Assembly: GCA_038317095.1 (NCBI GenBank)
Contig: JBBQBB010000015.1
Location: 1 to 59,186 of the forward strand
Direction of reading: 5' to 3'
Source of the DNA: JAGXTF01 sp038317095
GTDB taxonomy: Bacteria; Bacteroidota; Bacteroidia; NS11-12g; UBA955
DNA length: 59,186 nucleotides
Both the position numbers and the translations under genes were made by a program. The notes below the pieces were generated by a model. The model saw nothing but the letters and a program-made list of their open reading frames with translations, ran no database searches and was not told the DNA's origin. Position 1 is the stretch's first letter, and every line of letters starts with the position of its first letter. Shown here one piece after another: positions 17,801 to 25,589 of this stretch.

Positions 17801-20038
17801 CCGTGTGCAATAATAGTTACCGTAATTGGCGATTGTATAATTGACTAAAAGTGCATTTGCAATTGTATCGCCATTGGGCATTTTCCAATAAGTTTGCCCA
17901 CCTATAGAGGAAGAGTCTTTGAATAAAATTTCAGCGGGTGGGCAGGGTTTTACAATTTTGTAATTGGCATTAGCATGTGGTAAATTGCCTAAAAAATTAA
18001 ATCCATATTTGGCAGAATCTGCGCAATTGTTGGTGTCATTTACGGCAACCATGTGCAGCTCGAATTTTGCATTTTTACTGGTATTGATAAAAATGGTATC
18101 GTTGTTTTTTCTTTGCTCTGTGGGAATGGTAAACCACTTGAAATTGGTATATGTACTGGTTTCGTTAATGATGATTAATGGATTGGGTAGCGTACAACCC
18201 AGCTTGGGTAATTTATAAGCCACTCTTGGTGTTTTTACAAATACACTGTCCAAAGAACTTGCTGTATCTACACAACCAAAATGCTTGGATCTTAATATAA
18301 TTTGCGCATTGCCTTGCGTTGTCTTGTATGTCATGGAAACGGGATTTCCTTTGATAACGTCTCCTTCACCCAAAAACCATTCAAATTCGTGGGCAACAGG
18401 CGATTTACGCAGCGTGGTATTTGTGAAAATCACAGAGTCATTCAAACAAACCTTGTTTTTATTTACTTTAAAAGAAGGTTTTACTTTAATTCCAGCTTTT
18501 ATGACTACATCTGGAGTGTCAATGCAGGCTTTAGAATTCAGTATTTTTAATCGTATTTTATATATACCAGTATCGGTAAATTTGTACTTACAAATAGTGC
18601 CAGAATCTATGCGTATATTTTTATAAAACCATTCTATTCTTTTGGTTGATGCAGTATTTTTATAGGTAATCAAATGCATATTGGAATAAAGAGGAATGCA
18701 CCCTTCCAATTGTCCAGCTGCGTAAACGCTTAATTCATTTGTTTTCACCCATAGATGTTGCGTATCTCTACAAGTAGATTTGTCAGTGGTAAATGCAGTA
18801 ACGTAAAACGAATCGGGTTTGGTGTAAAGATGTGAAACTATATTTCCAGTGCCACTTTTGGTATCTCCAAAATCCCAAGAAATTGTGGAAGTAGAAGGCG
18901 CCTTTGCAATCAACTTCATGGTAAATGGAGTGCCACAAACTCCCGTATCGTTCATCCGTATTGTCGTTTTGGGAATGGGATTTACTTTGATAAAATTGGG
19001 AATGGTTTTTTTTGCAAAACAACGGCTCCCTTTTATTTCGAGGGTTACTGAATAAGTTCCGTAATTTGAATAGATGTAATTGCCAAGCCAATCCGAAGAT
19101 GTGGTGCCATCGCCAAATTTCCAAACTGCCTTGTAATCTGGAAAATTTGTTACCAAATTGATAAAATTTACAGGATTTGTTTTATCACAAATAATTTTAT
19201 TTTTTGCATCAAAATCTACAGTTAAACTATCAATAATTACAGATTGAAAAACAGTATTAGAATTGTAGCATCCAGTATTTTTATCCCAAACTTTAAGTGT
19301 GACATTGTATTTCCCGAATTTCTTAAAATTGTATATAGGATCTGTTGTATTTGAATAGGCCGATCCATCTCCAAAATCCCATTGGCTGCTAAAGCCCGGA
19401 GGAGATGAATTGTTGCTAAATGAAACTTTTAATCCTTTTGCACAAGAAAACGTGGAATCTTGAAAAAAATTAGCAACGGGCGGTGTTAATACACGGATAA
19501 TTGCATTGTAAACAACTTGATTGCTGCATCCATGATTGTCTGTAACTACCAAAGAAATGTTTTTGTAACCCGGAACGGTCCATGCATGGCTAGGATTCTT
19601 AACCGAAGAAGTGGTGCCATCCCCAAAATCCCACCCATATTTTTTCAAACTTGTATCTCCCAAGATACAGGATTCGGATAGTTTCATCGAATCGTTGGGA
19701 CATACTTTTTTTAAAGACCCAGAAAAGGCAGCCATAGGATCTTTAAATACCTTTATGTGAGCTGATTTTTTTAAATTATAGACAATGCCATTGCTGTCTG
19801 TGACCTTTAGAGAAATGGTGTAGCTTCCCGCAGTTGTATAAATTGCGGTGGGTTTTTTGGTGTTGCCTATATTGCCATTGCCAAAATCCCAAGCCCATGT
19901 GGCTGCTTTTGGTGTGTAATCGGTAAATTGCACATACAATGGACCACAGCCACGCGTCATATCTGCTTTAAAAAGAGCTTGTGCTTTTGCAAAGAAAATG
20001 AAACTTAATAAAATGATATACAGTAGGTTTCGTTTCAA
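14834..20038 (-). CDS. Giant PKD-repeat secreted protein with T9SS type B sorting domain
   Basis: This is a cell-surface or secreted protein of about 1734 residues. After a signal peptide (KRNLLYIILLSFIFFAKAQ) come many PKD/Ig-like repeats, recognised by at least seven copies of W-(D/K)-FGD(G/T) such as WDFGDGTTSS. A fibronectin-like region follows at about 1330-1640. The last 90 residues, from FIPNVFTPNNDALNPTF through EIFNRWGQKIFEV to the end, form the gliding-type C-terminal signal (type B) that directs export by the type IX system. No ATG precedes the signal peptide. I chose the TTG at 20038 because it starts right at the basic n-region; a TTG at 20074 is the alternative. It is probably an adhesin or gliding-related surface protein. 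No catalytic domain was seen. Confidence 0.85.
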   Translation of the reverse strand: MKRNLLYIILLSFIFFAKAQALFKADMTRGCGPLYVQFTDYTPKAATWAWDFGNGNIGNTKKPTAIYTTAGSYTISLKVTDSNGIVYNLKKSAHIKVFKDPMAAFSGSLKKVCPNDSMKLSESCILGDTSLKKYGWDFGDGTTSSVKNPSHAWTVPGYKNISLVVTDNHGCSNQVVYNAIIRVLTPPVANFFQDSTFSCAKGLKVSFSNNSSPPGFSSQWDFGDGSAYSNTTDPIYNFKKFGKYNVTLKVWDKNTGCYNSNTVFQSVIIDSLTVDFDAKNKIICDKTNPVNFINLVTNFPDYKAVWKFGDGTTSSDWLGNYIYSNYGTYSVTLEIKGSRCFAKKTIPNFIKVNPIPKTTIRMNDTGVCGTPFTMKLIAKAPSTSTISWDFGDTKSGTGNIVSHLYTKPDSFYVTAFTTDKSTCRDTQHLWVKTNELSVYAAGQLEGCIPLYSNMHLITYKNTASTKRIEWFYKNIRIDSGTICKYKFTDTGIYKIRLKILNSKACIDTPDVVIKAGIKVKPSFKVNKNKVCLNDSVIFTNTTLRKSPVAHEFEWFLGEGDVIKGNPVSMTYKTTQGNAQIILRSKHFGCVDTASSLDSVFVKTPRVAYKLPKLGCTLPNPLIIINETSTYTNFKWFTIPTEQRKNNDTIFINTSKNAKFELHMVAVNDTNNCADSAKYGFNFLGNLPHANANYKIVKPCPPAEILFKDSSSIGGQTYWKMPNGDTIANALLVNYTIANYGNYYCTRYAVNQYPYQTCIDSMRMKIVIPKPDARFSLTPSTGCTPLLASFSDSGYFKKKKGNWKFGDTQLTTTGSSNPFAFMHPFDSLKTKVIFTAWDSLQRCTATSTQTVQLSGPKASINAGYFYTCKITKLQLGFNALSKGIRSWEWFADDTALGNSTNPEFIVYVARNVKVELRLIDSFGCKSSYILNYFVRVYKPDVKIASDTAGALCPPLIVRFFDKSTSFNNPVETWLWDFGDGSGSTLKNPAHTFLNSGIFNIKLTVKNFVGCYATKTFPVYIHIFGPKGKIVCNIDSGCTPLIVGFSSTNAILKTIHWDFGDGNEARSPKINYVYKNEGIYTPSAILEDSNGCTLGVQASFKIRTIQSSFAAIKQLNYCDNAILNFADSSDYFNSLPKNVWSHGSSASSGNNFTFKSTIGQRDSLHFIAFGNLGCNDTIHFRPRKSSVQTAMNVSGKTACVGEQITLGDKSISDTQIVCVKWTWENADYPGKSVLVVATTKGYQPIKLWAQNALGCLDSSTQISAIFVGDSATPKAPLLHAVTVTGDVSQQILFKPENTPDWSKYMLYHTNTLPYLVLQNSTNINTSNFDVNGIISLLNPQCFTMSNTNICFKESNLNASIIHCTVELKTKSDTNKIILNWTPYVGENVAKYIITRADFPSANFKNLDSVAGSETSYVDTWVQCTNKYSYRIIAQLNSLFSSYSDTTIAQPIYKSRSLKPWIHKVTVDEDKSIHLEFEPIQFAFPAISSYNIQRRTISSFVYTKIQDIQAVGPYLYSDKNVDSDNKLYYYILNTEDICGGNGNNSATSSNILLQFGSNTAGDVNLVWNPYKFWPGGVNQYEMQQKGEDQIYRTVQVSNDTFIHLKQPGARCGSLPWFRIKAISNVNRGLLDSMPTYSYSNEIVLSDKPVYFIPNVFTPNNDALNPTFKPSLYWAKDLEMEIFNRWGQKIFEVKSCDASWNGDFQGMPAPEGTYAYRLKITGINGKSYYLSGVMQLLR

Positions 20039-20123
20039 TAGGCTTGGATATACAATTAAGACAAAGTAAAACAATAATACGTTGTATTTGTAGGGTTAGA
20101 AAAAAAATTACAATACATAGGCA

Positions 20124-20131
20124 TATATTCG
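20124..20131 (+). promoter_or_regulatory. -7 promoter box for the DUF5995 gene
   Basis: TATATTCG (TAnnTTCG), followed by CC and 4 nt in all before the ATG at 20136. The box and spacing match those of the WYL regulator at 56653 almost base for base. No good -33 box. Confidence 0.45.
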
Positions 20132-20135
20132 CCAA

Positions 20136-20882
20136 ATGCAAAGCATTGAGGAGGTCCTTCAGCGCTTAAAGTCAATTGTTGAATCATACAAATCTGCCAA
20201 CGATTCAAGGTGTTATTTTGCTGAACTTTACCGGCAAATGACCCAACGGGTTTCCGAAGGCATCAACAATGGTGCTTTTGAAAATGGTGCGCGAATGGAA
20301 AAGTTGGATGTGCTTTTTGCTTCACGTTATTTTGAGGCAATCGAAGCTTGGGATAGCCAAACTTGCAGCCAAAGCTGGAAAGCGACTTTTTCTGAAACCG
20401 AAAAAAATCAAATCAGTGTGTTGCAGCATTTGCTTTGAGGTATCAATGCGCATATAAACCTCGATTTGGGCATTGCAGCAGCACAAACCTCAACTGGCAA
20501 TTCCATTTCGGATTTACGCGCAGATTTCGACCGAATCAATGACTTAATTAATACTTTGTTGGGTGATGTACAACAAAAGCTAGGTACTATTAGCTGGCCT
20601 ATGCGGTTTCTAGATCAAATTGCGGGGAATACGGATAGCAAAATCGCCAATTTTTCCATTGTTTTGGCCCGCGAAGCGGCGTGGAAAGTGGCCACAGATT
20701 TGGCTGCCATGAATAACCCAATGGACCAGAAAATTTACATTTCTAACTTAGACGCAAATGTCGCAAAACTGGGAACTAGAATTGCCAACCCAGGTTGTTG
20801 GGCCAATATAGTTTTGAAACCAGCAAAATGGTTTGAGAAAGGGAGTGTTGGGGAGATTGTGGGGGTTATTTGCTCGAAATGA
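20136..20882 (+). pseudogene. DUF5995 family protein gene interrupted by an in-frame TGA
   Basis: Read through, this is a 248-codon gene of the DUF5995 family, a helical family of unknown function. The first part has YFAELYRQMTQRVSEGI and ARMEKLDVLFASRYFEAI. The family core NAHINLDLGIAA follows. At 20436-20438, between LQHLL and GINAHINLDLG, the codon is TGA; the frame is otherwise continuous, with no shift, to a second TGA at 20880. Homologs carry a sense codon here, usually hydrophobic, so a single substitution such as TTA to TGA would explain it. It is a recent nonsense mutation, a sequencing error or readthrough. It has a short-spaced promoter box and stands alone just before the type IIG locus. 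Confidence 0.8.
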
Positions 20883-20918
20883 GACCTAAATTCGTGGATA
20901 AATGCCTGAAATTCAAAT

Positions 20919-20949
20919 TTTGCTAAGATTGAATATTTTGCTAATTTTG
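20919..20949 (+). promoter_or_regulatory. Consensus Bacteroidota promoter for the type IIG / putAbiC operon
   Basis: TTTG (20919-20922), a 19-nt spacer, then TAATTTTG (20942-20949): an exact match to the -33 TTTG and -7 TAnnTTTG elements. The ATG at 20961 follows 11 nt later. ATTTTGCTAA occurs twice (20917-20926 and 20935-20944), 18 nt apart, overlapping both elements, and could be a site for a regulator. Confidence 0.62.
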
Positions 20950-20960
20950 GATTTTTGGAA

Positions 20961-23900
20961 ATGGTAACAAAATTATCAGCATTAGCGAAAATCACAGAAC
21001 TTGTAGAACGTTTTGAGGAGCAGTATGTGTCTTATTTAAAAGCTGATTATAATGAAACCCAAACAAGGAGGGATTTTATCGATCCATTTTTTAAAGCATT
21101 AGGGTGGGATATTGACAATGAACAAGGTCATGCAGAAGCATATCGTGAAGTTATTCATGAAGATAGGGTGAAAATCGGTAAAGCGACCAAGGCACCAGAC
21201 TATTCCTTCAAACTCGCTGGTGGGAAAAGACTCTTTTTTGTTGAAGCAAAAAAACCAAGTATCCAAATTAAAAATGACACAGTGCCAGCATACCAAGTGC
21301 GCAGATACGGTTGGAATGCGAAACTGGCGATAAGTATTGTAACTGATTTTGAAGAATTTGCGGTTTATGATTGTACAAAAAAGCCGAAACCATCGGATAA
21401 GGCTGGGATTGCCCGAACTGAATACTTCACATTTAGGGATTACATTGAAAAATTTGATTTTTTGTGGGATACCTTTTCGAAAGAAAAAGTTTTAAAAGGC
21501 AGTTTTGACAAATATGTAGAAAGCAACGTTAGTAAAAAGGGAACAATTTCTGTTGACAAAGATTTCCTAATTTCATTAGATAATTGGCGGACCTATCTAG
21601 CTACAAGTATTAGTTTAAAGAATAAAAATTTAAATGAAGACGAAATTAATTTCGCAGTTCAACAGACTTTAGACCGAATTGTTTTCCTGCGAATTGCGGA
21701 AGCTAGAGGAATAGAAGACGATGGCAATTTAAAAGAAGCACTTCAAAAGGGCGATTCGTATCAAAATTTATTTGAAGTATTTAAGAAAGCCGATGCCAAA
21801 TATAATTCTGGATTATTTGATTTAAGAAAAGACCAAATAAGTTCGGATTTAAAAATAGACAATAAAGTAATTAAATCCATTGTTACCGAATTGTATTATC
21901 CAGAATCTCCCTATGAATTTTCAATATTAGCCGTCGAGATTTTAGGCAGTGCGTATGAGCAATTTTTAGGCAAACAAATAAAGGTGGATTCCTATCACCG
22001 CGCTGTAATTGAAGAAAAGCCGGAAGTTAGAAAAGCTGGCGGAGTTTACTATACCCCCCAATATATCGTAGATTATATTGTTGAAAATACAGTTGGCAAT
22101 TTGGTAAAAGGCAAAACCCCTAAAGAAGTTAGCGAAATTAAAATTGTAGACCCTGCTTGTGGAAGTGGAAGTTTTCTTTTGGGTGCTTATGGTTATTTGT
22201 TGAATTGGTATAAGGGACATTATTTACCAGAATTTGAGAGACTTACAAAGATCATTTCTGAGCAAAAAACCAACACATTCGGTCGTGATGCGGAAAAAGT
22301 AAGAAAAAAATTACCATTAACCCCATCGGGGGACTTGACTACTGCACTCAAAAAACAAATCCTAATTAATAATATTTATGGTGTTGATTTGGATATTAAC
22401 GCCGTGGAAGTTACCAAATTAAGCTTGCTTATAAAATGCATGGAAGGGGAAACCAGTGCATCTATAACACGTGAAGCAGAATTTGGCCAAAGAGCATTGC
22501 CTACCCTAGATAACAATATAAAAAGCGGTAATAGTTTAATCGACATAGATTATTATGATGGTCAGATTGATTTTGGTGATGAAAGAAAAATAAAACCGTT
22601 CAATTGGCAACGGGCATTTCCTTCTGTTTTTAATATACAAATTCCAAAAGAGACTAATAAATTATCTTCTTTGCGTCGTTCGGCTGCTATTGTTGCCGAA
22701 GCACAAAAAGACCTCGATAATAAAATGGATAATTACCTGCAATCTTTAGAAGAGCCACCTGTAGGTTATGGAAATATTAATGGGGGTTTTGATGCGGTTA
22801 TTGGCAACCCACCTTACGTGCGGCAAGAGTTGTTGGGTGAGCAAAAAGTATATTTCCAAAATCATTACAGAGTTTACCATGGTATGGCCGATTTGTATAG
22901 CTATTTTATTGAAAAAAGCATAAAACTGTTAAAGCCAAATGGACTTTATGGAGTAATTGTTGCAAACAAATGGATGCGCGCCAATTATGGTGAACCTTTA
23001 CGCAAATATTTAAAAGAAAAAAGCATTTTTGAAATTATTGATTTTGGCGATTTACCCGTATTTGAATCCGCTACAACATACCCATGCATTATAATCGCTG
23101 GAAATGAAGACAAGAAAAATGTTAAATTTAAACTAACCCAAGCCAAAACTCTGCAGTTTCACAGCCTTTCCGATTACGTGCTAGAACATACAAAATCAGT
23201 TACGAAAAAATCTTTAGATGATAGCGGCTGGAATCTTGCTGGGGAAGCAGAACAAAACTTACTTAAAAAAATAGAAAAAGCGGGCATCCCACTTGGCGAA
23301 TATGTCAATGGAAAAATTTATAGAGGCGTTTTAACAGGACTAAACGAGGCATTTGTAATTGACAAAACCACCCGCGACAGATTGATAAAAGAAGACAAAA
23401 AGAGTGCAGAAATCATTAAACCCTTTTTGGCAGGCCGGGATATTAAAAGGTATCAAACACCGAAAAGTGAAAGGTTTTTGATATTTGCCCGAAGGGGAAT
23501 TGAAATAGAAAAATACCCAGTGGTTTTAAAACATCTTGAACGCTTTAAAGAACAATTATTGCCAAAACCAAAAGATTTTAAAGGTGATAAATGGCCGGGG
23601 CGCAAGCCAGGATCTTATAAATGGTATGAATTGCAGGATGCTGTGGATTATTATGAAGAGTTTGAGAAACCGAAGATAATTTACCCTAATATATTGAGTA
23701 AGCCGGAATTTGTTTTTGATGATAAATATTGGTATGCCAATCAAAAGTGTTTTATTATTTCTTTAGATGATAAGTATTTATTAGGTATATTGAATTCCAA
23801 ATTAATGCATTATTGGTTTGAAAAATATTTACCTAAACTAAGGGGTGGTTTTTATGAACCGAGTTATATTTTCTTTAAAAATTTCCCTGTAATTAAAATT

Positions 23901-24119
23901 GATAAATATAATAAAGTACAAGATGAAATTAAAAGAGATATCATTAATTTGGTAGAAATAGCAATCAAATTTAAACAAGAAATTGTCGAAACTAAACTGA
24001 GTGATAAAATTGATTCGCTATCTCATAAAATTGAGCTTACAGAAGAACGCATTAATGGGCATGTTGCAAAATTATATGGGTTTACAGAAGAAGAAATTGC
24101 TATAATTAATAGTGTTTAA
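20961..24119 (+). CDS. Single-chain type IIG restriction endonuclease / adenine methyltransferase (Eco57I-like)
   Basis: This is a 1052-residue bifunctional restriction-modification protein. Residues about 25-125 form a PD-(D/E)xK nuclease of the HsdR N-terminal type: P79-D80, then FFVEAKKP with E95 and K97. Residues about 350-640 are an N6-adenine methyltransferase with motif I DPACGSGSFLLGAYG (about 397) and catalytic motif IV NPPY (about 616). The remainder resembles the TaqI-like target recognition region (AGRDIKRYQ, then LRGGFYEPSYIFFKNFPV). Such enzymes cut beside an asymmetric site and methylate one strand, protecting self DNA against phage. ATG 20961 follows a consensus promoter; a TTG two codons earlier is less likely. 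The C-terminus is coiled. putAbiC starts 2 nt after the stop. The recognition sequence is not predictable from sequence alone. Confidence 0.9.
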   Translation: MVTKLSALAKITELVERFEEQYVSYLKADYNETQTRRDFIDPFFKALGWDIDNEQGHAEAYREVIHEDRVKIGKATKAPDYSFKLAGGKRLFFVEAKKPSIQIKNDTVPAYQVRRYGWNAKLAISIVTDFEEFAVYDCTKKPKPSDKAGIARTEYFTFRDYIEKFDFLWDTFSKEKVLKGSFDKYVESNVSKKGTISVDKDFLISLDNWRTYLATSISLKNKNLNEDEINFAVQQTLDRIVFLRIAEARGIEDDGNLKEALQKGDSYQNLFEVFKKADAKYNSGLFDLRKDQISSDLKIDNKVIKSIVTELYYPESPYEFSILAVEILGSAYEQFLGKQIKVDSYHRAVIEEKPEVRKAGGVYYTPQYIVDYIVENTVGNLVKGKTPKEVSEIKIVDPACGSGSFLLGAYGYLLNWYKGHYLPEFERLTKIISEQKTNTFGRDAEKVRKKLPLTPSGDLTTALKKQILINNIYGVDLDINAVEVTKLSLLIKCMEGETSASITREAEFGQRALPTLDNNIKSGNSLIDIDYYDGQIDFGDERKIKPFNWQRAFPSVFNIQIPKETNKLSSLRRSAAIVAEAQKDLDNKMDNYLQSLEEPPVGYGNINGGFDAVIGNPPYVRQELLGEQKVYFQNHYRVYHGMADLYSYFIEKSIKLLKPNGLYGVIVANKWMRANYGEPLRKYLKEKSIFEIIDFGDLPVFESATTYPCIIIAGNEDKKNVKFKLTQAKTLQFHSLSDYVLEHTKSVTKKSLDDSGWNLAGEAEQNLLKKIEKAGIPLGEYVNGKIYRGVLTGLNEAFVIDKTTRDRLIKEDKKSAEIIKPFLAGRDIKRYQTPKSERFLIFARRGIEIEKYPVVLKHLERFKEQLLPKPKDFKGDKWPGRKPGSYKWYELQDAVDYYEEFEKPKIIYPNILSKPEFVFDDKYWYANQKCFIISLDDKYLLGILNSKLMHYWFEKYLPKLRGGFYEPSYIFFKNFPVIKIDKYNKVQDEIKRDIINLVEIAIKFKQEIVETKLSDKIDSLSHKIELTEERINGHVAKLYGFTEEEIAIINSV

Positions 24120-24121
24120 GT

Positions 24122-25285
24122 ATGGGTGGTAATATTAAGAAAAAAAGTATAACTTTAATTTTGAGTGGAATAATTCTAATGTTTTCTGGTATATTTATTA
24201 GTTGGTTTCTAGTAAATTATGGTAAGAACCATTGGGATGTGCTTGAAAAAAGAGGGCCAATAGGCGATTTTATTGCCGGAACTGTTGGGCAGGTGATTAA
24301 TCTAATCGGGGCTGTTTTAGTTTATTTTTCATTCCGTGAACAATTTAAAGCAAATCAGCAACAATTGAAACTTATTTTAGAACAAAAGAATGATACAATT
24401 AAAAATGATATCGAGTCTAGATTTTTCTTTTTACTTAAAGGTTATTTTCGAATAGAGGAGCAACAAACCAATTCAGGTAAATCAGGAAAGCCTGTATTCG
24501 GACTTTATTTGCACGAATTGAAGGTTATACAAAAATATATTTTTGAACTAGTAAAAAAAATATTCAATCTGTCAAATGACTTTAATTTACTTTCGCCAAA
24601 TTGTCAGTATGGAATTGTAAATATATCTACTGAAATATGGTTTGACGGATTGCTTGTGAAATTCGAAAAATTCGAGTTATATTCGTTTGTAAAAACGAAA
24701 TTTTCTAAAATCACTGGTTTAACTATAGAGATGGATGATAGTCTTTTAGGAGGTGAATCGCACTTAGATATTGATACTCAGACATTTGATAAATTATTTG
24801 AATATGCATCAATAAACAATTTTAGAAATATAGAGGGTGTAGAATTATACGAATTTGGAAAATCTAAATCCAACTATCTGAGTGCGTATTTGAAAATATT
24901 TTATAATATAATCAGGTTTATAAATAATCAACCAAACAAAAATTTAACATACCTAGAAAAAACGGAGAAAATTAATTTTTTTATGAATTTTATTTCCAAT
25001 GAGGAAATGGAACTATTGGCATATATTGGTTTGTCAAAGGAGCTATGGGGTTTGGAGATAGGTCCCAAAGAATCCTATATTATGTCTTATAAAAATAAGC
25101 AGTTTGAAAAGAGCAAAATGTGGATTAACAATATGTTCGTTTCAAAATACAAACTTTTTGATCACATATTTTTTAAAGATGGCTCTAAAAGTCTATTCAT
25201 GATTTATCTAAATCATACTTCAGGTAGTCTAGATTTAATACAATATGATGAAAAATATTTTCTAAATATCTGGGAAGAAAGTTAG
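24122..25285 (+). CDS. Putative phage abortive infection membrane protein (putAbiC-like)
   Basis: This is a 387-residue protein with two N-terminal membrane segments: about 9-30 (SITLILSGIILMFSGIFISW) and about 50-72 (AGTVGQVINLIGAVLVYF). A soluble region follows, beginning REQFKANQQQLKLILEQKN and SRFFFLLKGYFRIEEQQ. The GDFIAGTVG stretch, the Q/N-rich helix and the FF-LL motif match the putAbiC family, named for AbiC-type abortive infection, in which infected cells die or stop growing before phage release. The mechanism is unknown. It begins 2 nt after the type IIG stop with no promoter between, so the two are co-expressed. Base composition is more AT-rich than in flanking core genes, consistent with transfer. 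Family membership is inferred by pattern. Confidence 0.72.
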   Translation: MGGNIKKKSITLILSGIILMFSGIFISWFLVNYGKNHWDVLEKRGPIGDFIAGTVGQVINLIGAVLVYFSFREQFKANQQQLKLILEQKNDTIKNDIESRFFFLLKGYFRIEEQQTNSGKSGKPVFGLYLHELKVIQKYIFELVKKIFNLSNDFNLLSPNCQYGIVNISTEIWFDGLLVKFEKFELYSFVKTKFSKITGLTIEMDDSLLGGESHLDIDTQTFDKLFEYASINNFRNIEGVELYEFGKSKSNYLSAYLKIFYNIIRFINNQPNKNLTYLEKTEKINFFMNFISNEEMELLAYIGLSKELWGLEIGPKESYIMSYKNKQFEKSKMWINNMFVSKYKLFDHIFFKDGSKSLFMIYLNHTSGSLDLIQYDEKYFLNIWEES

Positions 25286-25465
25286 CAAAAACCATTAAAA
25301 TGACTCCCTTTACCCTCGAAATTGCTTGAATGTAAAAACTTACAGAATGTTTTTAAGGTAACAATCAAAATTTTATTTAGTAAGAACTAATTGTCAAAAG
25401 ATGAAAATACTTGGATTAGGAATATTAGCTAATAAAAAAGCTTAACCTATCTTAAATTCGCAAAA

Positions 25466-25495
25466 AAAAAGCCCCCGATTTCCCAGAGGCTTTTT
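25466..25495. terminator. Bidirectional rho-independent terminator (groSL and putAbiC)
   Basis: AAAAAGCC (25466-25473) pairs with GGCTTTTT (25488-25495) around a 14-nt loop. On the minus strand the stem runs into nine T residues, a strong terminator for the groS-groL transcript. On the plus strand it ends in five T residues and can stop transcription from putAbiC. Confidence 0.75.
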
Positions 25496-25560
25496 AGTAT
25501 TTGATTGTATCCAGACGATCTCAGGCAGGGGCCTTCGATGTCGGGATAAGCGACCCGTAA

Positions 25561-25579
25561 GAACTTGCTTCGCAAGTTC
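25561..25579. repeat. 8-bp perfect hairpin downstream of groL
   Basis: GAACTTGC and GCAAGTTC are separated by TTC. There is no T-run after it on either strand, so it is not a terminator by itself. It could stabilise the 3' end of the groL mRNA or be part of a repeated palindrome. Confidence 0.4.
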
Positions 25580-25589
25580 AACGGTCTGC

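Larger units (their letters stand above)
25286..25589. other. Intergenic region between putAbiC and groL
   Basis: There is no gene in these 304 nt. It holds a bidirectional terminator (25466-25495) and, 11 nt beyond the groL stop, an 8-bp perfect hairpin (25561-25579). The stretch 25500-25589 is more GC-rich than its surroundings and could be a small repeated element. The 25286-25440 part is AT-rich and featureless. Confidence 0.5.

Noticed and set aside
14834..20038. Repeated DNA in PKD genes as a CRISPR or tandem-repeat locus
   Set aside because: The repeats are protein-level WDFGDG units at irregular spacing and diverged DNA; no spacer-repeat pattern.
25561..25579. Hairpin as the groL terminator
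   Set aside because: It has no T-run; the true terminator is the stem at 25466-25495.
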